Origin: JANLSE01 sp038214135
Lineage (GTDB): Bacteria > Chloroflexota > Chloroflexia > Chloroflexales > Roseiflexaceae
Assembly (NCBI GenBank): GCA_038214135.1
Contig: JBBQSD010000078.1
Span: forward strand, 1 to 27,718
Length of the DNA stretch: 27,718 bases
Direction of reading: 5' to 3'
Below, piece by piece: positions 1 to 7,522 of this stretch. The stretch's first letter is position 1. Every line of letters begins with the position of its first letter. A program made the translations under genes and the position numbers. The notes under the pieces are model-generated. The model was not told where the DNA came from, did no database searches, and saw only the letters and a program-made list of their open reading frames with translations.

Positions 1-1286
1 AGCGCAAGCAGCAGCACAACACCCTTCAGATAGAACGGCACCAGTGGTGGCAGTGGTATTCCGGCAAAGGCTTCGCCACTCTGGCGATCCGAATTAAAGG
101 CCACATTCCGATCCAGGTTGCCGCCAATTGTATTTGCCAGCCAGGGTGCCGATACTACTAGCGCAATCAGACCGATCAGTGCCACACGGCCAAACACGGC
201 TGTTGTTTGGGCGCGTGTTGTGGCGCGCAACAGCAATGCAGCACAGTAGGAGCCAATCAGCAGCGCCGCCAGCAGTGTGGTTTGGTAGTGGGTATGCACC
301 AGTGAGGCACTGGCGATCCCGGTCAAGATCATCAGCCGGGGAGCCAGCTTGGGCAGTTCTAGCACCTGCTTCCAGCAGATCAGAAGCGCGATCAATACTA
401 TATGGCTGGCAATAAATGGGTAGCGGCCCCAGAAGGCATAATAGGCTGGCTGGGTATTCACAAAGCCAATCAGCAGCGCTGCCCAGATGCCAGCCGCCGA
501 GCTGCCTGTCACACGCGCTGTCAGCGCATAGATCGCTGGAATAATTGCGGCACTGATCACCTGCCCGACAATTGGGAGCAGACTAGGGATTGGCATGCCT
601 GTCAACCAGTACACGAATGTCACACAGGCGTGAAATCCATAGTGATAGGTAAAGGTCGTGAGCGGCGCATAGGGTGCCCAATTCGTGAACAGGCCGTTAT
701 GCTCGGCAAGGAGCTGGGCAATCAGCGTATGGTGGAATGAATCGGCGTTTGCACCAACAAGCAGATCGCTGATTGTATACAGCCGCCCAAGCAAGGCCGT
801 GATTGTTAACCCGATCAGCGCCGCCAACACCCATACTGGCGTCGATGGCGTTGATGATATCGGTAAGGAAAGCTGTGATCGGCGGCGGGGGATGAGCAGC
901 GCAACAACGGAAAGCGCCAGATACACAAAGGTCATCCATCCCGGCCAGGGCAACTGCAACAGATGAAACAGCATCAACAGCAGCGCTGGGAGGCCAATGC
1001 CAAGCCCACATGCGCTCGCCAAACGCTCCGGCCAGGCAAGTTGCGAGCCATCCCACAACCAGCGTAACAGTGCCAGGCCAGGCAACAGGCACAGTGTAAC
1101 TGTTGCCAGCACAGGAACGAGCAGCGCAATGAGGCGGCTTGTTGCCCAGGGCGTGAAATCAGGGCCACCCAGAACAACAAGGGCAATGATCCAGCCGAGC
1201 GCCAGGGCTGCCAGTGCTGCCAACTGCACCCAACGAAAAGCGCGGGTCGTCGATGGCGACCCGAGCGGTTCGGTTGTATTGGCCAT
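1..1286 (-). CDS. Multi-pass membrane protein, possible GT-C type glycosyltransferase (C-terminus beyond window)
   Basis: The minus strand is open from an ATG at 1286 to the window edge (about 428 codons), so only the N-terminal part is seen. The translation is dominated by hydrophobic helices (around residues 20-40, 50-75, 90-135, 150-170, then many more). The first large loop after the early helices carries NADSFHH near residues 180-186. An acidic residue in the first outer loop followed by many helices is typical of GT-C glycosyltransferases and related large membrane proteins of unknown function, so this is a class-level guess. No Shine-Dalgarno is visible before the ATG. A consensus extended -10 (TGGTATAAT) ends 27 nt upstream. 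I cannot name the gene or a substrate. Confidence 0.75.
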   Translation of the reverse strand, partial: MANTTEPLGSPSTTRAFRWVQLAALAALALGWIIALVVLGGPDFTPWATSRLIALLVPVLATVTLCLLPGLALLRWLWDGSQLAWPERLASACGLGIGLPALLLMLFHLLQLPWPGWMTFVYLALSVVALLIPRRRSQLSLPISSTPSTPVWVLAALIGLTITALLGRLYTISDLLVGANADSFHHTLIAQLLAEHNGLFTNWAPYAPLTTFTYHYGFHACVTFVYWLTGMPIPSLLPIVGQVISAAIIPAIYALTARVTGSSAAGIWAALLIGFVNTQPAYYAFWGRYPFIASHIVLIALLICWKQVLELPKLAPRLMILTGIASASLVHTHYQTTLLAALLIGSYCAALLLRATTRAQTTAVFGRVALIGLIALVVSAPWLANTIGGNLDRNVAFNSDRQSGEAFAGIPLPPLVPFYLKGVVLLLA

Positions 1287-1313
1287 AGCGCGGTTTCGTT
1301 GCAAAGCCGCACA

Positions 1314-1319
1314 ATTATA
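1314..1319 (-). promoter_or_regulatory. Extended -10 promoter for the membrane protein
   Basis: On the minus strand TATAAT at 1319-1314 is preceded by TGG, giving an extended -10 element. No good -35 is seen at the usual distance. A start point near 1307 would give a leader of about 20 nt without a clear ribosome binding site. Confidence 0.45.
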
Positions 1320-1366
1320 CCACGCACGCTCTGGTGCTTCGCCACGGGCAACCACTTCGATTTCGG

Positions 1367-1897
1367 CTATGTGCCCAGTGATGCACTCTGGCGGTTGATC
1401 TGTTCCCATTCACGCAATCGCTCGAGCTGGTGCTCGTTCAGCGCAATAATGGGGCGCGTATGGCGAATAGTGTCAAGCGCAGCATCAGTATTCAGGCCAC
1501 GCATCATCAAAAAAGCAGCAGTAGTGAGTGGCGCACGGCCAATTCCAGCATGGCAGTGGATGAACACTGGCAACTGCTCGGCATGAGCTGCTTCAATAAA
1601 GGCAACAGCTTCGCGGAGTTGTTCGATTGTTGGCGGGTGGAAATCGGGGACAAGCAAGCGCAAGGTACGCTCTGGCTGCGGTCCAATGAAGGTATCCTCA
1701 CGCTCGGCTTGCAGGCTCAGCACCGCACGAACCCCAAGTGCATGCAGAAAGGGCCATTGTTCTGGCCGAAACTGCCCACCAATAAACAGCAGCGAATCTA
1801 ATCGACTCACGTTTAACCCAAACGCACGCCGCCATTGGGCTGCCAGGTAACGTCGCAGATGTTGACTCTGCGGCAATCGTGTGAGTAGAGATGTCAT
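1367..1897 (-). CDS. Dual-specificity / tyrosine protein phosphatase family protein
   Basis: A 176-residue cytoplasmic protein with the cysteine-phosphatase signature HCHAGIGR (CX5R) near residue 118. The upstream VPDFHPPT segment supplies the likely general-acid Asp. Its compact size fits the DSP/PTP-like family, which removes phosphate from Tyr/Ser/Thr of proteins or from small phospho-ligands; the substrate is unknown. The frame stays open 47 codons upstream, but the ATG at 1897 is preceded by GAGG a few bases away, and the homologous core (LFIGGQFRPEQ) starts shortly after, so I chose it. It is divergent from the RAM-domain gene at 2000, with about 100 bp between them. Confidence 0.85.
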   Translation of the reverse strand: MTSLLTRLPQSQHLRRYLAAQWRRAFGLNVSRLDSLLFIGGQFRPEQWPFLHALGVRAVLSLQAEREDTFIGPQPERTLRLLVPDFHPPTIEQLREAVAFIEAAHAEQLPVFIHCHAGIGRAPLTTAAFLMMRGLNTDAALDTIRHTRPIIALNEHQLERLREWEQINRQSASLGT

Positions 1898-1999
1898 AGT
1901 CCTCAAAAGTGGTATGATGCATGTACAAGCAATGATGTTACAGTAAACGTAGCGTATTCCAGTTTTGGTGATCGTAGAGTTGTGTTCGGGAGGCCTCCA

Positions 2000-2278
2000 A
2001 TGCTCACTGCATTCGTGATGATCACGGTTCAGCCACACAGAATTGCTGCTGTTGCACAGCAGATCGCCAATCTGCCGAGTGTTGCCGAAGTGTATAGTGT
2101 CACCGGCGATTATGATATCATCGCCGTGCTGCGCCTGGCAGAATACGATACCCTTGCCGAAGCGGTGCCGGAGAGCCTTTCAAAGATTGACGGTATCACC
2201 GGAACGAATACGGTTCTGGCATTCCGGCGCTTTTCGGCCAGCGATCTCCAGGCAGCCTGGGATCTAGGGATTTCGTAG
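2000..2278 (+). CDS. Stand-alone Lrp/AsnC ligand-binding (RAM) domain protein
   Basis: A 92-residue protein matching only the effector-binding alpha-beta domain of Lrp/AsnC regulators: AFVMITVQP, then VYSVTGDYDIIAVL, then GITGTNTVLAF. There is no helix-turn-helix. Such proteins form dimers or higher oligomers that bind amino acids or other small ligands; how this one acts is unknown. A GTG 18 nt upstream is in frame, but the ATG at 2000 has GGGAGG with a 6-nt spacer, so it is preferred. The 3' end overlaps the convergent exporter gene by 15 bp. Confidence 0.85.
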   Translation: MLTAFVMITVQPHRIAAVAQQIANLPSVAEVYSVTGDYDIIAVLRLAEYDTLAEAVPESLSKIDGITGTNTVLAFRRFSASDLQAAWDLGIS

Positions 2279-3178
2279 CGTCACCAGACCGACACCAACC
2301 AGCACGAACGCGGCCCCAATCAGAAACCAGGCTCCCAGCGGTTCGCCCAACCACAGCCATGCCAGCACGACCCCGGCCAGCGGTTGCAGATACATTGTAA
2401 CGGCAACCTGGGCAGCGCTGGCGCGTCGGTAGGCCCAGAATAGCACCAAGTAGCCAACTACGGTGACGAGCAGGGCCGTATACAGCAGTGCCAACCCACC
2501 AGCGATAGTAATCTGTATCTGCTGCCCAGATGCTGCCTCCCAGCCAGCAAAGGGTAGCAGCGTGATCGTTCCAATCAGGCAGGCGGCAGCGGTTGGCGCA
2601 AGCGGATTATGGCGGGCCATCACATCCTTACCAACGACATTATAGAGCGCCCATAGCAGGCTGCCAACAAGATACAACGCAGCGCCAAGCAGCCGATCCT
2701 GCCCCGCCACGGCTGTGCTATTGCCGCCCTGTGGCCAGACAATCAGCCCCAAGCCGATGATCGCCAGACCAAATCCCAACCAGGCACGCAGATCTGGCCG
2801 TTCCCCCAACATCGGCCAGGCCAGCACGGTAATCCATAGCGGCGTGGTTGTCGCAATCAAGGCAATATCAGAGGCCGGGCTCAGTTGCAACGCAAGCACC
2901 TGGGTCAGTTGAACACAGCCAAAGCCACATATTCCCAGAATCAGCATGCGCCAGCGTTCCGGCCCGCGCAGCAGATCCACCCAACTGCGCCCAGCTAGGG
3001 GCAGCAGCACAACCAGCACCAGCGAGAAACGCAGAAATGCAAAGCTAAATGGCGGAATGTCATTCAGTGCTGGTTTGGTGATCGGGAAGGCCATCCCCCA
3101 GATAATATTGACACCCGCCATCGCCAGTACTGCTGCTGGTACCGCACCCAACACAAATCGCCGCAGACCTATCGCCAC
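2264..3178 (-). CDS. EamA/DMT family transporter (10 predicted helices)
   Basis: A 304-residue inner-membrane protein with two tandem EamA repeats. The first includes NIIWGMAFPITKPALNDIPP and a helix-rich stretch. The second starts around residue 155 (LLGAALYLVGSLLWALYNVVGKD) and contains the usual LQPLAGVVLAWLWLGE segment. Length and layout are those of drug/metabolite exporters (RhaT/YdcZ-like); the exported compound cannot be predicted. The start is a GTG preceded by GAGGA at a 6-7 nt distance. Its end overlaps the convergent RAM-domain gene. The tandem palindromic repeat array lies directly upstream. Confidence 0.88.
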   Translation of the reverse strand: MAIGLRRFVLGAVPAAVLAMAGVNIIWGMAFPITKPALNDIPPFSFAFLRFSLVLVVLLPLAGRSWVDLLRGPERWRMLILGICGFGCVQLTQVLALQLSPASDIALIATTTPLWITVLAWPMLGERPDLRAWLGFGLAIIGLGLIVWPQGGNSTAVAGQDRLLGAALYLVGSLLWALYNVVGKDVMARHNPLAPTAAACLIGTITLLPFAGWEAASGQQIQITIAGGLALLYTALLVTVVGYLVLFWAYRRASAAQVAVTMYLQPLAGVVLAWLWLGEPLGAWFLIGAAFVLVGVGLVTLRNP

Positions 3179-3205
3179 AATAATTCCTCATATGTACATT
3201 ATTGC

Positions 3206-3564
3206 AATGCCCATCATTACCCTTCATGGTGGGCGGTTCGGGAACCGCCCATGCTGCCCATCATTACCCTTCATGGTGGGCGGTTCACGAACCGCCCATG
3301 CTGCCCATCATTACCCTTCATGGTGGGCGGTTCACGAACCGCCCCTACGCAACGTCCGGCGTGGATACCCTTCATGGTGGGCGGTTCACGAACCGCCCCT
3401 ACGCAATGTCCGGCGTGGATACCGTTCATGGTGGGCAGACACATTGGTCGGCATACGCAACGTCCGGCGTGGATACCGTTCATGGTGGGCAGACACATTG
3501 GTCAGCATACGCAACGTCCGGCATCCTTGCCATTCATGGTGGGCGGTTCACGAACCGCCCCTAC
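3206..3564. repeat. Seven-unit tandem repeat with internal palindrome, 47/54-bp period
   Basis: The core TTCATGGTGGGC begins at 3223, 3270, 3317, 3371, 3425, 3479 and 3533, so the spacing is 47, 47, 54, 54, 54 and 54 bp. Units 1-4 and 7 contain the perfect 9-bp inverted repeat GGGCGGTTC / GAACCGCCC with a 2-nt centre. Units 5 and 6 replace the palindrome with a non-palindromic sequence of the same length (GGGCAGACACATTGG...). The two period classes differ in the linker: an ATGCTGCCCATCATTACCC type versus a CTACGCAACGTCCGGCGTGG type. Several frames stay open through the array, but the 47-bp units break frame, so I do not call a gene here. Confidence 0.92.
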
Positions 3565-3616
3565 CTGAATAACACCCTGGTAGCCTATCCGAAAGAATAC
3601 GCCGCACCCTCGCGGA

Positions 3617-3644
3617 TTGTAGCATAGGAACTCTCTGGTATACT
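3617..3644 (+). promoter_or_regulatory. Promoter of the phosphorylase-like gene
   Basis: TTGTAG at 3617-3622, a 16-bp spacer, and TATACT at 3639-3644 preceded by TGG (extended -10). The predicted start point is about 15 nt upstream of the ATG at 3667, leaving just enough room for the GAGGA ribosome binding site. Confidence 0.55.
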
Positions 3645-3666
3645 CTTGAGAAAACGAGGATGTACC

Positions 3667-5358
3667 ATGAAAACAATCATCGATCCGGCGATCCAAGGCC
3701 CACTCGATCTGTTCCAGCGAACCTATCGTTCTCTGCTGCGCAGCACCGGCGAAATTCAGATCGACGCGATGGTCGAACCATACCAGGCTGCCGAACCAGT
3801 GCTGCACGAGGGCGCTCGCTCGCCAGAGACCGATGCTGCCGCACTCATATACAGTTCGCTACGCCTGCCAACCTGTATTGATCGGGTGCGGTTGCTGCTG
3901 CTTGGCCAGAGCCATGAGGTATTCGCCCACCATGGCTATGGCGATGTCGAAACATGGCAGCCAGTCACGTCGCCTGGCCGCCGCCGCAAGATGTTCTTCG
4001 ATGGCCACGATAAGTTGGCCGTACTCATCGCCAGCCCTTCCGATCTGGATGATCTGATTCCGATTCTGTTGGCACTCCAGATCGAATGGAATAAACTGCA
4101 TCAGCGCATGGCCGATAAACCACTGGCTCGGGCGATTGAGATCGGCGATACCCAACTGGCGCTGGATCTGCTTGGCCTTTCGGGCGAGGACCAAACGCGC
4201 ATGCGCTCTGTTTGGGGCGCAGCACTACCCGAACGGCTGCAAGCCATTGCAGCACATCGCAAGCGCTTTGCCGTGCGTATGCTTGGCGGTTCGCTGATGG
4301 CCTACCAGCGTGCGACCCTACGCTGGTGGTGGAATATCGAAAAAACGCACCCGCTGAACCTGACTGAGCGACCGGTCTATTTCGTCAGCAGCAACACCCA
4401 CAGTTTGGTCAATCTGCTCTCCGGGTTTGCTCTGCGCCACACCGATGAGCTGCTGGCCTTCTGCCGTGAGCACGAGCATACCGCATTATTGGCCGAATAT
4501 CAGCGCATTGCCGCAATGGAGATCCCCAGCAGCCGCGAGAACTTCTTCTATTATGTGCTGAAGAAATATCAATCGGAGCCAGCCAGCGCACCATTGTTTG
4601 CCAAACGCCTGGCCGAAGAACAAGCCTGCGGTATCCAGCGCATCCCCAGCCGATTGTATCTGGATGTCGATACACAGGTGATCGAGCTTGCTAAGCTGCG
4701 CCCTGAATGGCTTGATCCACGACTGCGCGTGCCAGGCATCGAGGCCCTTCGCAATAGCAATGCTGTAATCGTTAATATCGATTACCCGCTTGGCCAGGCC
4801 GCCTACCAGATCCTCACGATTGTTGCACGCAGCGTTGGTAGCCTGAGTGGCGTGTATGTGCTTGGCAAGGCCGCGACCCTCAATGGCAAAATCGGCGATG
4901 TCCTGATTCCAAGTGTTGTCTATGATGATCACACCGGCAATACCTACCATTTTGCCCAGAGCTTTGCCGCTGCCGATGTTGAGCCCTACCTCGTGTATGG
5001 TGCGGTACTCGATAATCAGAAGGCCGTGACGGTGCGCGGCACTTTTTTACAGAATCGGCCATTTCTGGATGCACTGTATCGTGAATTCTTCACCGATCTG
5101 GAGATGGAAGCCGGGCCGTATCTGAATGCGATCTATGAGCAGAGTTTCCCCGACCGAACGCCCCAGAATCAGTCGGTCAGTTTCTTCAACCCGCCATATG
5201 ATTTTGGATTTTTACACTATGCCTCTGATACGCCAGCCAGCAAGGGGCGCAATCTTGGCTCACAAAACCTGAGCTATTTTGGCATGGATCCAACCTATGC
5301 AACGGCATTGGCCTGTGCTCGCCGCATTCTAACCCGTGAAGTCGCCCGGTTGACATGA
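3667..5358 (+). CDS. 563-aa protein of unknown function with a nucleoside-phosphorylase-like C-terminal half
   Basis: The N-terminal half (to about residue 360) is not a family I can name, though it may correspond to the domain-of-unknown-function family DUF6909 (from memory). The C-terminal half resembles the purine nucleoside/uridine phosphorylase fold. It has a beta-strand plus glycine stretch (VIVNIDYPLGQAAYQIL, about residue 363 on), then KIGDVLIPSVVYDD near 406-419, and DLEMEAGPYLNAIY near 477-490, which looks like the ribose-binding MExA motif of that superfamily. No signal peptide or membrane segment is seen. The ATG at 3667 has GAGGA upstream; an in-frame start 7 codons earlier lies between the -10 and the RBS and is unlikely. 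It is monocistronic, and no catalytic claim is made. Confidence 0.85.
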   Translation: MKTIIDPAIQGPLDLFQRTYRSLLRSTGEIQIDAMVEPYQAAEPVLHEGARSPETDAAALIYSSLRLPTCIDRVRLLLLGQSHEVFAHHGYGDVETWQPVTSPGRRRKMFFDGHDKLAVLIASPSDLDDLIPILLALQIEWNKLHQRMADKPLARAIEIGDTQLALDLLGLSGEDQTRMRSVWGAALPERLQAIAAHRKRFAVRMLGGSLMAYQRATLRWWWNIEKTHPLNLTERPVYFVSSNTHSLVNLLSGFALRHTDELLAFCREHEHTALLAEYQRIAAMEIPSSRENFFYYVLKKYQSEPASAPLFAKRLAEEQACGIQRIPSRLYLDVDTQVIELAKLRPEWLDPRLRVPGIEALRNSNAVIVNIDYPLGQAAYQILTIVARSVGSLSGVYVLGKAATLNGKIGDVLIPSVVYDDHTGNTYHFAQSFAAADVEPYLVYGAVLDNQKAVTVRGTFLQNRPFLDALYREFFTDLEMEAGPYLNAIYEQSFPDRTPQNQSVSFFNPPYDFGFLHYASDTPASKGRNLGSQNLSYFGMDPTYATALACARRILTREVARLT

Positions 5359-5658
5359 TCGATGTTTCAAGCCTCGACATCCAGCCCATCGGTACGGGCT
5401 GCGGATGGCAACCACCGTGACAGAGGCATGTTGGCAGCGCATCCAACGAACGTAGGGGCGACACCACGCCGCCACCCATGCGTATCAAGCTAAGGATTCG
5501 CAGCAGCATAGTCACGTGCAAACGTGTAAAAATCGGGAGGAACGTAAGGCAACAGTGGCTTAAATCTACACGGCATCGGATAGTCATACCCTCACTTCGG
5601 TCGAAAAACGGTCGCTTGGAGGCCTTTCTATGGCTTCGCTTGCTTAGGTTGATACACA

Positions 5659-5722
5659 TGGGCGAACCTGCGTGTCCGCCCGTCGCTGCGGGCCATTGTG
5701 GGCCGACACGCAGGTTCGCCCA
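5659..5722. repeat. Large hairpin with perfect 18-bp stem
   Basis: TGGGCGAACCTGCGTGTC at 5659-5676 is the exact reverse complement of 5705-5722, separated by 28 nt that can themselves pair (CGCCCG/CGGGC). The outer part (GGGCGAAC...GTTCGCCC) resembles the smaller palindrome at 21774-21792. This suggests a dispersed REP/MITE-like family. Confidence 0.85.
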
Positions 5723-6318
5723 CAGATTGCGTGCTCCATGCTGGCTCGTACGCATCGGGCGGCATGGATCGTGCTCAGCCCGTACGCATCGCGTGATCGA
5801 TACTGGTCATTTGGCACACGGCATGGGATTGATTGCAACTCTACCAAATACCGCACATGGAGTCAAGCAGAGATAGTGCGAGATTGGCAAACGCATTTAT
5901 GGCGTGCTGTTCACGAATTGTCAGGTTCTCCTACCCGTGTGATGGCATCCTCTGTTGTAATATTTTTGTTAAATCAGGGAGAAAATACTGCTCACCTCGT
6001 CAGATTGGCTTCCAATCCGGCGTGCGTGGCTTCTCGTGAAGCGTGTATGGAATGGCGGACCGATACGCAGAGGAGCTATCATCGGTGACGCATGCTGATG
6101 CGGTGTCAAGCGGCAAGTGAGCACCGCTCAATCGGTCGCGCCATACACAAAGTGCAGATGTAGGCCGAATATCAAGGCATGTATGCCAATCAACACCCGC
6201 ATATGTGAGCGCGCTGTTGCCAAGAACAATGGCCAGGACGATGCCCGAATCGCCCTGTACTCTGATGATGTATTGCAAGCCTATGAACAATAACCAATCT
6301 GTCGGCCCTGACCCATGG

Positions 6319-6324
6319 TACAAT
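6319..6324 (+). promoter_or_regulatory. -10 element of tsaD, implying a leaderless transcript
   Basis: TACAAT ends 9 nt before the ATG at 6334, so the start point would fall on or within a few bases of the start codon. No purine-rich ribosome binding site precedes the ATG. No convincing -35 is visible. Confidence 0.45.
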
Positions 6325-6333
6325 ACAACCCAT

Positions 6334-7518
6334 ATGAATGAACCAGATGATACCTTCACAATCCTGGCGATCGAAACATCCTGTGATGAGACGGCTGCTG
6401 CTGTTGTTCGGGGTGGGCACCAGATCCTCGCAAATGTTGTTGCCTCACAGATCGAGGAGCATCGCCGCTATGGCGGTGTTGTGCCCGAAGTCGCTTCACG
6501 CCAACACATGCTGGCCCTTACCCCCGTCATTCGTGAGGCATTGGCGGCGCTGCCTGGCGGCTGGAATGACATCCACGCAATCGCGGCGACATATGGCCCT
6601 GGGCTGGCTGGCGCGCTGATGACGGGCCTGAATGCGGCCAAGGCGATTGCCTGGGGCCGCAACCTGCCATTTGTTGGCGTTAATCATATGGAAGCCCATA
6701 TCTATGCAAATTGGCTGAACCCAACTCCTACAACACCGAATACAACTCTAGCAGACACTCCGGCAACGCTGCCACAATTTCCGGTTGTTGCCTTGGTTGT
6801 GAGCGGTGGGCACACACTCTTAGCGCTCCTGGAAGGGCATGGTCGCTATCGCATTCTTGGGCAAACCCGCGATGACGCCGCCGGCGAAGCCTTTGATAAG
6901 GTCGCCCGGATCATGGGCCTTGGCTTTCCTGGTGGTCCGGCCATTCAACAGGCCGCCGAGCGCGCACTAGGTGGCGTCACGCTCCCACGCGCATGGCTGC
7001 GCGACAGCTACGATTTCTCATTTAGCGGTCTCAAAACGGCCGTTCTGCACCATGTTCGGGAACGCGAGGAGCGCGAGGCACGGGTCGTACCACGCGATGA
7101 TCGACGGAAAACCAAAGATTCTCGCCCAACCGATGCCGATACCAGCGCTCGTGATTCGGGGGCGGCATCCAGCACAAAAGCCTTTCGAGCGCGGCCAATT
7201 ACTGAGCCAGACAAATTCATGCTTCAACTTGCCTATGCCTTCCAGGAATCGGTGGTTGATGTGCTCGTGACCAAGAGTATTGATGCTGCCAAGGCATATG
7301 GGGCCATCGAAATCCTGTTGGCTGGTGGCGTTGCGGCGAATACACGCCTGCGTGCCGAACTAACCCGCCGTTCGCCAGTACCAGTGCGCTTCCCACCAAT
7401 CGAACTGTGTACCGATAACGCTGCCATGATCGCTGCCGCTGCCCATTACCGCTTCGCTGCCGGAACTCAGAGCGGCTGGGAGCTTGATGTGGCCCCCAAC
7501 CTGCGGCTCGGTTCCTAA
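6334..7518 (+). CDS. tsaD: tRNA N6-adenosine threonylcarbamoyltransferase TsaD
   Basis: This 394-residue protein transfers the threonylcarbamoyl group from TC-AMP to A37 of ANN-decoding tRNAs, together with TsaB/TsaE (not in this window). Visible landmarks are ILAIETSCDETAAAVV at the N-terminus; VNHMEAHIYA with metal ligands His118 and His122 (Ala replaces the common Gly of HMEGH); VVSGGHT; the GQTRDDAAGEAFDKVAR loop; FSGLKTAV; and CTDNAAMIA with the third metal ligand Asp361. The family is usually near 340-350 residues. The excess comes from a short Pro/Thr insert around 129-149 and a charged insert around 243-292. The frame opens further upstream, but homology starts at the ATG at 6334. It is convergent with the methyltransferase gene, with only 4 nt between stop codons. 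Confidence 0.96.
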   Translation: MNEPDDTFTILAIETSCDETAAAVVRGGHQILANVVASQIEEHRRYGGVVPEVASRQHMLALTPVIREALAALPGGWNDIHAIAATYGPGLAGALMTGLNAAKAIAWGRNLPFVGVNHMEAHIYANWLNPTPTTPNTTLADTPATLPQFPVVALVVSGGHTLLALLEGHGRYRILGQTRDDAAGEAFDKVARIMGLGFPGGPAIQQAAERALGGVTLPRAWLRDSYDFSFSGLKTAVLHHVREREEREARVVPRDDRRKTKDSRPTDADTSARDSGAASSTKAFRARPITEPDKFMLQLAYAFQESVVDVLVTKSIDAAKAYGAIEILLAGGVAANTRLRAELTRRSPVPVRFPPIELCTDNAAMIAAAAHYRFAAGTQSGWELDVAPNLRLGS

Positions 7519-7522
7519 TATC

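Larger units (their letters stand above)
5359..6333. other. Long intergenic region with no supported gene
   Basis: About 975 bp. Short open frames exist on both strands, but none has a recognisable domain, a convincing start or a coding-like composition. Contents seen: a weak hairpin CAGCCC/GGGCTG at 5382-5401 just after the upstream gene with no T-run; a remnant of a palindromic repeat near 5453 (GTAGGGGCGAC); a strong hairpin at 5659-5722; a direct repeat CGTACGCATCG at 5747 and 5781; a more AT-rich stretch around 5960-5985; and the tsaD promoter at the end. Confidence 0.6.

Noticed and set aside
697..1351. Two minus-strand open frames of 125-131 codons
   Set aside because: Both are out of frame with the continuous membrane-protein frame that runs from 1286 to the window edge and has a coherent hydrophobic-helix pattern.
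3206..3564. Possible CRISPR array
   Set aside because: The whole unit repeats, with no unique spacers; period changes from 47 to 54 bp; no cas gene nearby.
2946..3627. Long overlapping open frames (up to about 208 codons) through the tandem array
   Set aside because: They are products of the repeat itself (repeated WWAVHEPP-like peptides), run in several frames at once, and overlap the N-terminus of the exporter gene on the other strand.
5382..5401. Terminator after the phosphorylase-like gene
   Set aside because: Only a 6-bp stem with an 8-nt loop and no following T-run; too weak to call.
5870..5945. Stretch faintly resembling the 5' part of a leucine tRNA (GCGAGATTGGCAAACGC)
   Set aside because: No matching acceptor stem, anticodon arm or T-loop could be laid out.
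5186..6359. Several open frames of 60-190 codons on both strands in the gene-free stretch
   Set aside because: No recognisable domain, no ribosome binding site, overlaps with hairpin DNA and with the ends of real genes.
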